Made by a program: the position numbers and the translations under genes
Notes under the pieces: generated by a model
Seen by the model: only the letters and a program-made list of their open reading frames with translations
Told to the model about the DNA's origin: nothing
Databases searched by the model: none
Assembly (NCBI GenBank): GCA_033030425.1
Contig: JAUFSD010000017.1
Span: forward strand, 682,001-746,000
Origin: Verpa conica
Taxonomy: Eukaryota; Ascomycota; Pezizomycetes; Pezizales; Morchellaceae
Length of the DNA: 64,000 nucleotides
Direction: 5' to 3'
Part shown: piece by piece, positions 51,111-64,000 of the stretch
Position numbering within the stretch: position 1 is the first letter of the stretch
How the letters are laid out: every line of letters begins with the position of its first letter

Positions 51111-53375
51111 ATTCAGGAACGGTTTCGAAGATGGGGAGAATCCGGGGACTGATAGAATGAGGTAGGAGTGGGGGTGGATGAGTGGTCAAGGCAGGCACGG
51201 TGTTTGTGCAGGGTGGTGGGGTGAGAAATCAGAATCAGGACGGGTTTTCCCCCCTCTTCTTTCCCCCCTCCCCTGCTGTTCGACTTTAGTAGCGAATATT
51301 GTTACGAGTGTGTACCTGTAGTGGGTTGACTCGGAACCATGTTTACAAAACTATCGACATAATTTATGTGCATTGAGTTGACGTGACGCGATAGAAACAA
51401 ACCCCGCCGTCACGACTCACGAGGTGGGGGAGCGCAAACCCTGATGTTGCCACTTTTTCTAAGTTCGCTTGAGTTCCCCAGATTTTCTGTTTTATTTTTC
51501 TAGGCGCAACTCGATGCGGCTGTCACCCAGCGTTACCCCTTATCAGGCCCACTGCCCCTCTATCAGTGTCACTCCGATAAAAGACGGTTCGATTATCGAT
51601 AACCGCGATACCACATGTATATAGTTCCTCGTCAAATATCAACTACCGAAATCATTGAGATATTGAAATATCGATATGGGCCAGCAATCGAATAGACATT
51701 CCTTTTTTCCTTCTAGAGCATTTTTCGGTGCAGCACAGCAATGCGCACTCCAAAGTTCAGCCTACAAAGAGACCTTTGCCCGTGTTCTACCCAGCTCTAT
51801 TCTTTGCCTTGCAGATAGCCTTAGACAGAGTCTAGGTAGCTCCCTGAGTATGAAGATAATTTGAATTCCAATATAGCGTACAGTAGAGACATCCATCTAT
51901 CCACTCATCCACTGCACTGGAACGATAATACCTAGTTACAATGATCACGATCACCAGGGGCCTTCAGGTCGAGTCTTTTTGCCTCTGCAGCATACGACAT
52001 GACATACACATTGTTCCACCACACCAAAGCACAACCTCTCTCGATCTTCGAAGCTCTCCGCCATCATGTCATTTCATTTATGACGGCGGCGTCGTGCAGA
52101 AGGCGTTGCCCCTGCCCCTGCCGATTCCGAGACGAACTGCTAAGGAACAGCATCATCACTGGCTGAAGTGGCCTGGTATCGCCTTGCAGACAGCGACCAG
52201 CGATGATGATGAAATGGCCCGACATTAACCTTGCATGCTTTCGTTTACCAGCGAACCGGACATGGCGGGGGCCTGGACAGAAAGACAAAATAGGTGTGCG
52301 GAGGGGTAGAACTAACAAATTCCTAATCCTGAAACATGCACTTTTCCCCCTTCACTGCGGTGTGTAGTAAAAGGGTAGAAACCGAAAATGCTTGCGCAAC
52401 CCAAGACGAACAGCTCACCAACTGATGGCACAGGATACCCCGGAGCCCTGACTCCCTTTGTACACCACCCTTGTTTTGCCCCACACACAACCGCTTTGTT
52501 GTAATGTTTCCCAATGATGATCCCGGGAAACAAACCTAGGCATTCATCAAAGCCCCAACAAGGCAACACAACACAGTACAGAGCATCACCTTGCATTGAT
52601 CATCACTAGGCTTCTGGATCAGTTCTGTTTTGGAGTCTACGGCTCTCAAGTACATAATTTTTATTATGTTTTATTTTTGCTTCGTATTCCCCGTAACTAC
52701 AACAATTGCCTCAGAACTATTTTTTCTCCTTGCCGCAGCATCTGACCATCTTCCTCTTCCTCTTTCGGAGAACACCTGACCTCCAAAAATAACTATTCCA
52801 TTGCTACACTTTCTAGCTCCGACTTCCAGCTCTTATTTTTTCTATTCAACCTGCACTATTGACTGTGTTACCATTTCTGTGTATTACACAAACAATCGTT
52901 TGTCGACTCGTCGACGCCGGCTTTCCACGTGTCTGTCTCATCGGCCGATGAGGCAACGCAGTGAGAAGAAACGAGACAACCAACCCAACCAATAGAACCA
53001 CCCAAACGCCCGGATTTTTCCACACCCTAACCAAAACCTATGCCACCAATAAAACAACGTCTCGGGGAGACGGCTTGTTGACTTCCCCAGAGTCCCAGCC
53101 GTTATCGCATGAGAATAGAAGTCCAAATAAGAAAATACAAGGGGAGGAACCGAAAATCAAAGGAATATGATCACATAAAAAAACAAAGCAAGACTTCGCC
53201 CAATGTTGGATGAAGTCATCTCTAAGTTAATAGAGATTAGTTAACGACGGACGCGCGCATGAAACATGGTATAACGAAAGGAAAACCGAGATCTGGAGAA
53301 GTCAAGTATATCCAAAAATAAATGGCAAAATAATGCCTCTATAGTTCAACTCTGCTTCTGTTTGGGTTCATTTAG
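51111..53375. other. Intergenic region without genes
   Basis: The region lies upstream of the TFIIIC-subunit gene and downstream of the CCCH gene. It holds a perfect 16-bp palindrome at 52937-52952 (CTCATCGGCCGATGAG) and GTCGAC repeated near 52901-52916, but no convincing open frame. C/T-rich stretches near 51,250 are consistent with a promoter for the minus-strand gene. Confidence 0.5.
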
Positions 53376-55391
53376 TTAGAAGTGAATAAAGTCCTGTTGC
53401 ATGGTGACCTCATGGGGAGTGTCGTCTCTGTCGTCCTTGGAAATAAAGTCATCGTCGCTAAATGCATCAGAATCGACATCGTCACTATTGATTTCCTCAC
53501 CCTCCTCTTCACTAGAAATATCACTTTCCTCAGAACCCTTGTTGTCCTCTTCAGCACCAGATCTGTGGGCTGAAGCGGCTGCGGCGGCTGCCTTCTCTAC
53601 CACTCGCCTCCGCCCAGCCTTTTGCATGTGTGATAGCTTGCACGATTTGTCGTTGCATACGCCTTTCTCGTCGAAATCTGGACAATCTCGTACGTGTCTT
53701 TCTGTGCATTCTGCGCCCTTGTCGCAGTATCCATATGTAGCGAAGGGGCGACAAATAGGAGCAGCGGGGTTAACCTTAACATGCGCATACAAACATTGGT
53801 CTTTCTGGCAATTGCCATAACCAAAGTGTAGGCACGCTGGGACACGGTGTGGTTTGGGGTCGTGAGACAAGTCGCATGAATCCCCGTCCGTGCATGAATC
53901 ATTTTTGAGGAATCGCGGGCAAATGGCGACTTTGTGGGCATCATGGGTGTACGGACAAGACATCCCGTATTTGCATTGTCCTACGAGTAAAAGATGCAAG
54001 CATTCTAGTCAGTTCATCAACTTTTTCCCTCCGTATCCAATGGCGCGGTATATTATGTGAAGGGGAGCCCTGATGCAACAATAAAGTCCGCAATAGGAGC
54101 CGAGAAGTAAGCGATTGGAAGAAATAATCGGTACCGGTGTTTGAAAAGAATTTGCAGGGTTTATTAATCTTCAACCCGCGCGAATTCGCTGGTCCGCTAT
54201 CCAATAGAGAAATAAAAGATCGTTGTCAGCCATACAACGATAGACGATAAGGGTGTAACAGTGCCCTATGGAGACGATGATGTATACTCACCGTGATGCT
54301 TTTACTAAGCCAGCTCTCCAAAGATTTCCATTCTTACTTCGCACGAAATTAACACCACCAACAATGGCTTTCTTGGGAGTGGACTTTGCTGTTTTCGGAT
54401 CATCTGTCGTTGACTAGTTAAACCAAGCACTATTTCACATTCTATTCCTATCAATGTCTGTTCCATGCTCTCACCAGAGATCTTTTCTAATTTACTACCA
54501 TTGGCGGCAACTCGATAGCGTTCTCCTGAAATTATGACCTCGTAAGGAGTATGAGTCGTGGTTGATGTCAACCCACCGTAAGGGGGACCACGGGATTTTT
54601 GCATCCAACTTTTGATTTTTAATTTCTCTTTTTCTTCTCTTCTCCGCAACCTTTCTTTAACTTTCGCCTGGGCTTGTTGACCAAAAACGGAACTATTGAT
54701 AATTTGTACTGCACCTGGGGCGCGTTTTGCCACCCATGCCATCGATTTCTGCTGAGCAGGTAAATTTGTACTAGATACTGATGCTGATGCCGATGATGGT
54801 CTCGATGTTGGCGAGGGTAACGCTGCATTTATAGATTCTGTACCAAAACTTGATACCGGTGAAGATACAGGATTGGCAGAACTTGCTGGCCCAGATACTG
54901 ATATATTATTATTAACCACAAGGGTTCTATGAGAATAGGCGACAGGAGCTACTCGTCCTCCTCGTCCTCGAAACCTAGTGCGAGGATAAGTAGCCCTTAT
55001 CGGTGGTCGCCATGATGGTGAGCCTCTTCCCCTGGTTGAGGTTTCTGGTAGTTTACCGTTAACACCGCGTGCAACCAATAATCACCACCAGTTCGGAAGT
55101 AAACATATATGGATATAAAATAGACAGTGGATTAAAAGAGCAAAGAGTCGCATACGATAGTTAGATGAATGATAAGGATGTTGTCCTTGATAGCCGCTAC
55201 TGGCAACTGGAGATCCGGGTGCTTGTTCTCGTTGATTTTTATGACGATTAATTTGACCTACAAATTTGTTTGTTTTTCGCTGTTAGCTTCCGAAGTCATG
55301 CGATGCAAAAAGAGTCATTAGATGTAGATAGGGGGGGTGGCTTACCAGCTAACTGGCCGATTTTTGCTAGAAGTGCCTGGTCTTCAGACAT
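53376..55391 (-). CDS. Five-finger CCCH zinc-finger protein (ZC3H3-like), 498 aa
   Basis: Exons on minus: 55346-55391, 55156-55257, 54475-55044, 54292-54403, 54135-54196 and 53376-53980. Introns are 88, 111, 71, 95 and 154 nt and all phases match. The start MSEDQALLAKIGQLAGQINR spans the first intron. A disordered Ser/Arg/Gly region follows, with a basic stretch near 150-165, then STPKKAIVGGVNFVRSKNG. Five C-x7-8-C-x4-5-C-x3-H fingers lie near 292-412: PCKFFSNTG-QCKYGMSCPYTH, ICPRFL, ACLHFGYGNC, ICRPFATYGYC and DCPDFDEKGVC. The tail is acidic (ESDISSEEEGEE). Animal ZC3H3 acts in polyadenylation-coupled mRNA export, and a similar nuclear RNA role is likely here by family. Intron 3 must use the downstream AG (ACGACAG) to keep frame. 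Confidence 0.9.
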
Positions 55392-55917
55392 AATGCTGTA
55401 TGCGCGCCAAAAGGACTACAAGCTATAAGAGTCTTTCAAAAAGCCGAGATAAAATTCGATGAATGATGACAGAGGGGTAAAAGAGCAAATGCAGGAAAGA
55501 AGAGGAAGGAAGGAAGGAGAGAAGAACGGGGTTTTGTGCTTGCGATCGTGAGTGGTGGGAACAGGTCCGTGCGTGGCATGTACGACGAGGATCACTATGT
55601 GGCGCTCATCGACATTCTTGGCACAAATCACATGACAGCATTCGAGTGAGATTCTGTGGTTCCTTTAAGAGAATGAATGAATTAATCATAGGTATATGTA
55701 GCCCCTAGGCTATGGTATTCGTTCCTTTAAGAGAAAAGATCTAGAATGCCTTGTATTTGGATGGTATAGGCATAGGTATAGGCATAGACTGTCGCTATTG
55801 CCTAGTATACATGTAGTCATCTAGTCTAACAAACTCGAGCCCCTGAACAGGCTACCCAGGTCCTAAACTACAGCTTGGTTTCCGCTACTTGTGGATAGTG
55901 AATGGTATCTTTTTCCA

Positions 55918-57153
55918 TCATTTATTTGTTATCCCTTGAGTTTTGTTCTTAAACATTGGTTGTTTGTATTCGCTCTTTAAGCACCAATTACCCGAAAATT
56001 CTCCGTGGGTGTTGTAGGTCCCAATTTCCTCCAGAATCTCTCTAAGATATGCTTCTGGCTGGCAAAGTTTCTCAACTAATGCTTTGGCCGGGTAGTATTC
56101 ATACTTTTCGAAGAGATCGAAGAGCCTAGTTTGGATTTCTTCTTTTGGAGCACGATATGCTTTGTCGACCTTTATGCGGCTACTATCGGAGTGCTATAAT
56201 AAAGACATGTAATATAAGTAAAAAGAATAAAAAAAAGATTAAGGCACATCAAGATACGCACTATGATTTTCAAGAACTGCTTATTCACCACACCTTCAGT
56301 CATTCCAAGATTAAGCGTATTGTTTTTGATAGACATGTAAGAAATCTTCGCAGCTTTCTTATTTTTTTTCTTCGCCGCGATCTGTCTTTCGCATTCGAGC
56401 CTGTTATACTCAACGTTTTGGGCTGGTTGCATCTGCATCTCAGCAATTACAGTTCCGACAACAGAAGTTGGGCCTGTAGTTAATGAGTAAATAGGTTAAG
56501 GAAACTCTTAATACTTATAATAATGGTACCTACGATGTTTAATCTTGCAGGTGAGTGGGGATTTCCCTTCTCTTTTCGCTCCATCCCATTTAGGTATATT
56601 TGCGACCCTATCATCGCCCCCTTTAAATCGGAGCCTGGCAGGGATCTCAGGAAATCCATCCTGCTCATCTTTTCTCTTTCTCTTTTTTGTGTCTTTTTCC
56701 GTGAATACAAATGTATTATTAACTCGTTGCCTAGAAGAGTTCCTCAAGTCGTATACCCGTGGAAGACCTTTGTTGATATCTTGTGTATCGGAAAGGACCA
56801 TTTTTATGCTCTAACTCTCTCGGAGAATAGTTAATTTCTCGTGACTTCGCTAAAAAAGAAACAGAAGATCTTACGTTTGTATCATTTTTATTAATCATAA
56901 TTGTACCAAGCTCAATATACTCTTCTGAGTCAGAAGGGATATCTCCCCAGCGGTCTCGGATGAAGTGTGGAAGCTTGACAAGCCAGACAGTTTGACCCGA
57001 GTGTTCTAGGTCACATTCGTCGGTCTCTTCATAGGCGTCAGGTTCCGGACTAGAAACAAATTCGCCAGCCCTAATCTTGTATATTTCATCTACGGATGCC
57101 CCTAAGGTGGATCTATGGCCCTCTTGATTGGTGATTTTTTGTGAGGAAACCAT
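55918..57153 (-). CDS. TFG2: TFIIF beta subunit (Tfg2/RAP30), 347 aa
   Basis: Exons on minus: 56875-57153, 56534-56810, 56262-56473 and 55918-56193. Introns are 64, 60 and 68 nt, all in frame. TFIIF binds RNA polymerase II and stabilises the preinitiation complex. The N-terminal part has WLVKLPHFIRDRWGDIP (residues about 57-73) and ELGTIMINK. The dimerisation region includes KMVLSDTQDINKGLPRVYDL and NNTFVFTEKD. The segment HRPTSVVGTVIAEMQ then NVEYNRLE matches the family's conserved loop. The C-terminal winged helix is clear (RAPKEEIQTRLFDLFEKYEY, QPEAYLREILEEI, GNWCLKSEY). The sequence is AT-rich and more diverged than neighbouring genes, with a short linker before the winged helix. The whole coding frame is intact. 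Confidence 0.92.
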
Positions 57154-60100
57154 GATGATAGTTATCTAATATTGATTCTGATGTATTTGTAGCTGCTTAT
57201 GGAATGATAGGGTGGTGGGGGGAATACAGGTGATTTTCGACTTTCTGTAGTGGCTTTGCATAGAATGGGAAAGTTTGACGTAGTGTCACTGATAAATCTA
57301 AACTGTTCGGTAACACACAGAAACCTTAAATTTCGTTACTAAGCTGAGCCTCACTGACCCTATCCTCAGCACAGAATTAGAAATATTGGCACACCCCATC
57401 ACTAAGGGCACAGGCTGACGCTTCGCTTGTAGAGGGGTAAATGACTTCCGTGTACTGTGTCTGGAGTAGTTGTGTTTTCCAAAACATTAACTGGGGGGCA
57501 CACCCAGATGTCAACAAGAATAGCCTTACAAGGTATGTAAATAAATTATATGAGTTGGCAAAGGAAGAAAGATCTCCTCCGATAATACGTCACATAAGTA
57601 TCATATATATGTGATAATATGCCCCACGAGAATGTACTATACTCTGAAATGTCGGTACCGCATAACCTATACATTAAAAGGAAGCCTGAGATACGGCGCG
57701 CGAGATGAGATGAGATGGCATTTAGTCTTAAAATATGGGGTCGGCAATACCGTAGTCTCGGGGCCATGGCTGTAAGGCCGATGGATATTATTTAACCACC
57801 TTCAGTAGGGGCTTTTTCGTTTATCACAATATTGTTGGCATATCCAGGTTGACATATGATATCATATGGACAAGAGAACAGCGCACAATCCAATATAACT
57901 ATCAACCTGAATCCTTACCATGTACAACTCACTCTCCTCCGGATATTTATGCAAAAGTACCGACTTTGACGCCTTCATAAGACCTTTGCCCTTTAGGCAA
58001 ATATTGCCTAAACCTTTAATAGGTGATATGTACTTATAACTTGAGACTGTAGACAATTAAAACGGGTCTGGACCTTTTAAAGGAGGTATATTTAGAGGCT
58101 ACCCTGGCCTTCTCATATTCGGCACTACACGAGTCACGACCGGTGTTCCTAGCCTGTCGCTGTCACGCTAACAGCTCCAAGGGTTATAAAAAAAAGGGAC
58201 ATGTACCTCTCTATAGGTTTAAGCCATATACATGTATGTAGTTTATAATTGTTAGATTTTGTACCTATAAATAGAAATTGTATGATTTAATAAAAAGATC
58301 TCTGATCTTTAGCTAATATAAATTGCCCCTCAGTTTGCTGTAGTGCCTTGGATATGTTATTGATTACATATAAGTTTTAAAATATGTATAGGGGTTTGGG
58401 TTTTGCCTGGGCACGGAAGTATCAGCCTACTCGGGAGAAGACCGAGACAATGATTATAACTAAGACGAAACACGGATCTGTTTACAATGAGATCCTCATG
58501 ACCTACCTAGAGCTTAGAGTCTGATTCTATGGTCTAAAAATAAAGTAAATCTGAAGTTTAATAATCTCTAGTCATATAACTACTCGAGTCAGATGCCTAA
58601 ATAGGCCCATGAGCGGCTAATCGTCTAGAGTTCACGGGTGATGAAATAAGTGATAGCGGTATTATTGTCGGGGGACAAAAATAACCGACACCCATAACCT
58701 ATATATAAGTACAAGTAACGTTTATACAATGTTACTATAACACCACTCTCTAACTAGAACTACAATTCTAGAGGTTTTTTAGAAGCCCTAGAGTGCTCAG
58801 AGTACTCTAGCTGGTACTTAGGCCGTCTATTCACTACATGCTTTGCCTACTCAAGAGTCTTTGTAATAACTACATGTACTCATCGGTTTATATTTAGGGT
58901 GTCGGTTATTTTTGTCCCCTGGTAATATAAAGCGCGCGCCATGATAATCGTAGAAATAATTTATGAAATAGTTTAATCACACATATTCCCCGTAATATAT
59001 AGGACTGATGGCTCGGAAGTATCATATTTTCCGTGGAGGAAATTAGAAGCTTGATCGGCTGGGCAGGAGGGCGCTTTGTAAAGTATTACGGGGGTCGAGG
59101 TAAATCTAACGACAAGTGGTAGGATTTTAGGTGGGAAATCCGGGCACTAGCCATAGTTTTTGCATCGCGCCTGCTGCCAGACTTACGTAATTATCCCGAC
59201 ACCCTAGTACAAAAAGACCTAGTTCGATCCCTTCATATAGGTGGCCTTTTCTATAAGGATACGCTCGGGATTGGTGTTTGGTATTCCTATAGACTGAGTA
59301 TTCCTATAGATGGCAAGGATATAGTCGTACTAATTGATTTATGATCTAATACGTGCTCTTGTAGATAATATTATTATAGACAGATTCGCCTATATTTCTG
59401 CCTAATTTACCTTATTAAGTTACTATAAAGGTCATCATGATTATAGGTGTCTGTATCTTCGAAGCCGCACGTAGATAATTTCTCCTAGACTGTCATTATT
59501 CCCTCTACTATGACTTCTTTTATTTTACCTTAAAATTTAGAGGCCGAGTCCTTAAGAGGCCAAAGTATGACGCTACAAGAAATGTTCAGCGGTGTAGATT
59601 TTTATGAAGTTCTGTCTAGTAAAATTAATAATACCCTATTAGAAATTGTATTAGAAGATATTTAACTAATGCATTTGCAAAGGATAACTATTAAAAATAT
59701 AATAGCCAACTGAATAATTGTATATCATGCTCATAGGCGTTAGATTTAAAACTTGGATCGGTATCCTGTTTCCTAAATATAAAGTAGTGGGAGCAACAAC
59801 TTTATGAGGAGAGATGAACTGTCACCTTTTGAATAGTAGCTAGACGTGAAAAAGCATTGGTCCCCTTACTTTAAATGACTATAGTTAACATAGTATTAAA
59901 ATTCTCAACACAGAAATTGATGCTCTCCTACAAAATTAGAAATTATCTCAATCATAAAATTAGTAATTGGATAGAGAAGCAGCTAGCCTGTAGTTGAAAT
60001 TTGGGTGTTGACTAAATTATATCTCTATTGGAGTGTGGTTCTTCTATATTTAATCATGATAGGATGGGAAGGGTAAAATAGTACGTTCCCCAAGGATTTT

Positions 60101-60617
60101 TCACAGGGTGTACTGGATGGATTTCCGCTTTTTCTAGTTGAGATTGTGGTCCGGCCAGGAAACTGCAGAAACCCCACCCCTATCAAAATCTCGGGGTTTG
60201 AGAATAGTTCTAGGGGGGAAAGTCAGCTTTGCTAGCAAAAAGTCTTATCTAAACTCCATTCTAGTGTTTCTTTAATGTTGATATAGATGAGCCGGAATTA
60301 TGATAGGTTTTTCTGTTTTTTTTTTGAGCTTGGGCTATGTAAATGACGTCGCCGTCTGTTCCTTAGGTTGAGTCTTGGCGCGATAACGTAATGTGTCCTT
60401 GCCCCAGCGAATATGGGGCTGCCCTGTGGAATCACGTCCAAGGATTCGTCATCGCCGCAACCTTCTCTTCTTTCACCTACATCAACGTCGTCGTAAGCTT
60501 TAAACAACTTTCTACACCATAAACTACTACAACACTGGTTCGATCTGCATCTGTTCTATCACTAATTAGAGTATAGCTCCACTAAGTTTAATCAACTAAA
60601 ACAATAATCCCACCATC
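57154..60617. other. AT-rich, stop-dense block with degraded repeats
   Basis: The first few hundred bases are the TFIIF-beta promoter. From 57,800 to about 60,250 the DNA is very AT-rich with stops in every frame and no recognisable gene, matching the appearance of RIP-degraded repeats. One foldback element is visible at 58669-58921. The last 300 bp before 60,618 regains balanced composition and should be the promoter of the oxysterol-binding protein gene. Confidence 0.5.
58669..58921. mobile_element. MITE-like element with 23-bp perfect inverted termini
   Basis: Bases 58671-58693 (GGGGACAAAAATAACCGACA plus CCC) and 58897-58919 are exact inverted copies, about 203 bp apart. The right outer end continues as CAGGGGAC, a terminal sequence commonly seen in Fot1/pogo-type fungal elements. 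TA lies close outside both ends. The inner part is AT-rich without coding frames. Confidence 0.65.
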
Positions 60618-62258
60618 ATGAGTACTGCTACCGGTAAAGAAGAAGGCGGTGCGGTACCACAAGCTGCAAAGAGTTCCTGGGGGCCATTCTTGAAGGTTCA
60701 TTGATCTTCTCCTTGGGTTCATTGGGTCTGGATTGTGCTGAACAAGGTTGTGATAGTCTATCGCATCCTTTAATGGCGACTTGGCGAGCTTGACGGCACC
60801 TGTTAGTATCTCCTGTATTATATTCATCGGCTTTACAAAGGTTCTGACATTTCTATCTGCGTATTCAGCCATTCATTTTGAGTGTTACGAGCTTGACTGA
60901 GTATTCTGGATACTGGGTGGGTTTCTACTCCTATTTTATGGGTGCTAAGTTGAGTGTGCTGACTCGATATGCAGGCAGAACACCCAGAGATCTTTGTAGC
61001 CCCTGCACAGGAGAAAGACCCGCAAAAGAGAGCTTTGGCGGTGCTGAGGTGGTTTTTGTCGACACTGAAGCAACAGTACAGTTCTAGAAACGAAAAACTG
61101 TAAATTCTTCGATGATTTTGTTTAGCAAAAAATGGGAATTATAGAGTACTAATTGACTAATAAATATAGCGGCTCTGAGAAGAAACCATTAAATCCCTTT
61201 TTGGGAGAGTTATTCCTTGGGACTTGGAGGGACCAGAGCGGGGCTATTGGTGATACTCAGTTGATCTCAGAGCAAGTCAGGTTAGCCTCCTTGCATAAGC
61301 TGTAGCGAGGTGGAGGAGGATTAGCTAATGATTGAGGTTATAGCCACCATCCACCAGTCACTGCTTATGCAATTATCAATGAAAAGCATGGGGTAAAGCT
61401 TGAGGGTTATAATGGCCAAAAAGCATCTTTTACTAGGGGAACAATCACTGTCAAGCAAATTGGACACGCTAAGTATCATCTGAAGGAGTTTAACGAAGAT
61501 TGTCAGTGAAGATGGTGTTTCTCAAAACCCCGACTCCTACTCAGTAGTGCTGACCATGTCACTAGATGTTATTACACTCCCATCTCTTCACATTGAGGGA
61601 ATTGTTTATGGCTCGCCATATGTGGAGTTGAACAAGAGCAGCACTATTACGTCGTCGACTGGTTATGTTGCCAAGATTGATTACAGTGGAAAGGGCTGGG
61701 TTACTGGTAAGAAGAACAGTTTCACCGCAACCTTGTCGAAAGAGGGTAGCAAAGATATTCTATACACAATTGATGGGCAGTGGACGGATAACTTCATTGT
61801 CAAGGATGGAAAGTCTAAAAAGGAGGTTTGTCGAATCGTTTTCTTACCAGGTACTTGAGCCACGACTTATCAGGGTGTAGATCGATCTCTACAATGCCAA
61901 GGTTTCTAAGACTACCCCCCTTTATATCGCACCTCTCGAGGAGCAGGATCCTCTTGAGTCGCGGAACGCCTGGGCTAAGGTCCAATCTGCAATTGTGAAT
62001 GGTGATCTTGAAACTACCAGCGCGGAAAAGACAAAGATTGAAACCGAGCAACGTGAGCTACGGAAGAAGGAGAAGGAGGAAGGGAAGGAGTGGGAGAGGC
62101 GGTATTTTACCAGGGTCCAAGAGGATCCAGTATTGACAACTCTTGGGGATAGATCTGGCGTGGTTCTAGAACCGGAGAAGACTGATGGTATATGGGCTTT
62201 TGATAGCGAAAAGTACAAGAGGGTACTTGAGAAAAAGAAGGCTCCTGCAGGCAATTAG
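60618..62258 (+). CDS. Oxysterol-binding protein, Kes1/Osh4 type, 400 aa
   Basis: Exons: 60618-60695, 60757-60801, 60869-60916, 60975-61099, 61170-61280, 61344-61501, 61566-61825 and 61881-62258. Introns are 55-70 nt, all in frame. The protein exchanges sterol for phosphatidylinositol-4-phosphate between ER/plasma membrane and Golgi. It reads [39 protein letters not shown] and [19 protein letters not shown]. The signature [12 protein letters not shown] is rebuilt exactly across the intron at 61281-61343. [18 protein letters not shown] and [15 protein letters not shown] follow. It ends with [19 protein letters not shown] and GIWAFD. There is no PH or ankyrin domain, so it is the short Kes1 class. 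Apparent stops at 61092, 61507 and 61882 all fall in introns or disappear on splicing. Confidence 0.95.
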
Positions 62259-62780
62259 GTATTTAACCTGGGATATCTCATCGATTTATATAGACCGAGG
62301 TTTTAGAGGAAGTATGAGGAAGGGGGTAACTACTTAAAATAAACATATATATTGGGGTTAGAGTTAGGTGAGATTTAGTCTTTAAAATGGCGAGTGGGGT
62401 ATCGCTTTTTTTGTTATTTTTCGATTTCATTTTAGGCTCATCTTGCTTTGTTTTCTGGCCTGGGCATGTAAAGAAAAAGAAAAATCTCGAAAATGTATTA
62501 TGCGACCGGATATCTTATCTCGATCTCAGATTCTGCAAGATCTCGAGTTTCAACCCCTCACTCATTTACTTGATGGGTTTTGTTTATCTTAGTCACATGT
62601 ATGGCGTGCGCAGACGAAACGGCACACGTGGGTGGTGTGATGCGCTGCCCCTCCCCCGCCAACCCCGCTGGTGATCTCACTCCCGCTTCCACATAAGCTT
62701 CCTCGTCAATACTGCAACTTCAAGTCTCAGCACCAAATCAGCTAACATTAATACAGCCATATAAAAAGGATCTAAATACA
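62259..62780. other. Intergenic region between KES1-like gene and TPI
   Basis: This 522-bp region holds the 3' end of the oxysterol-binding gene and the promoter of the isomerase gene. A C-rich patch (CTCCCCCGCCAACCCC) lies near 62651. An open frame at 62387-62674 has no recognisable content. Confidence 0.5.
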
Positions 62781-63986
<1,206 letters not shown>

Positions 63987-64000
63987 AGAATGGTACTGCA

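Noticed and set aside
60618..62258. Fragmented frames suggested a pseudogene of an oxysterol-binding protein
   Set aside because: All interruptions fall in short GT-AG introns. Splicing gives a complete 400-residue protein with every conserved motif.

Overview
This window is nuclear DNA from a filamentous ascomycete fungus (Pezizomycotina). Genes are interrupted by short introns (mostly 54-135 nt) with GT...AG borders and CTAAC/CTRAY-like branch points. The proteins include fungal-type Sel1, kinesin-3 and Kes1 family members. Gene-rich blocks alternate with AT-rich, gene-poor blocks that carry MITE-like foldback elements whose arms differ only by transitions, as repeat-induced point mutation (RIP) would leave them. 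I cannot name the genus from sequence alone.

Layout. 1-2,120: head-to-head RNA-processing genes, tRNase Z (runs off the left edge) and oligoribonuclease, with a perfect-TIR MITE in their shared promoter. 2,121-16,823: mostly gene-poor AT-rich DNA with a second MITE, one orphan multi-exon gene (about 6,064-7,445), a perfect 120-bp tandem duplication, and a long CCAAT-rich upstream region leading to the CCAAT-binding factor gene hapB/HAP2 (16,824-18,038). 18,039-23,029: gene-poor. 23,030-25,760: divergent RPN10 (proteasome ubiquitin receptor) and Borealin/Nbl1 (chromosomal passenger complex). 25,761-27,692: AT-rich, with a 686-bp inverted-repeat element. 27,693-34,436: divergent VMA10 (V-ATPase subunit G, with a 9-nt microexon) and a kinesin-3 (Unc104/KIF1A type). 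35,359-37,251: Nif1-like Sel1-repeat protein with a GC-AG intron. 38,625-40,669: bZIP factor with a predicted transmembrane segment after the zipper. 40,670-47,971: no gene I can support. 47,972-51,110: TFIIIC 90-kDa-type subunit. 53,376-55,391: five-finger CCCH protein of the ZC3H3 type. 55,918-57,153: TFIIF beta subunit. 57,154-60,617: AT-rich with another MITE. 60,618-62,258: Kes1/Osh4-type oxysterol-binding protein. 62,781-63,986: triosephosphate isomerase.

The genes are mostly housekeeping, covering RNA maturation, RNA polymerase II and III initiation, protein turnover, chromosome segregation, vesicle motors, V-ATPase, sterol/PI4P transport and glycolysis. They do not form one pathway or a secondary-metabolite cluster. 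I see no CRISPR, rRNA or convincing tRNA. Most multi-exon models were built by hand from reading frame, splice signals and recalled family patterns, and no database search was possible. The points most worth checking are the membrane-tethered bZIP, the VMA10 microexon, the GC-AG intron, the foldback elements and the orphan gene.
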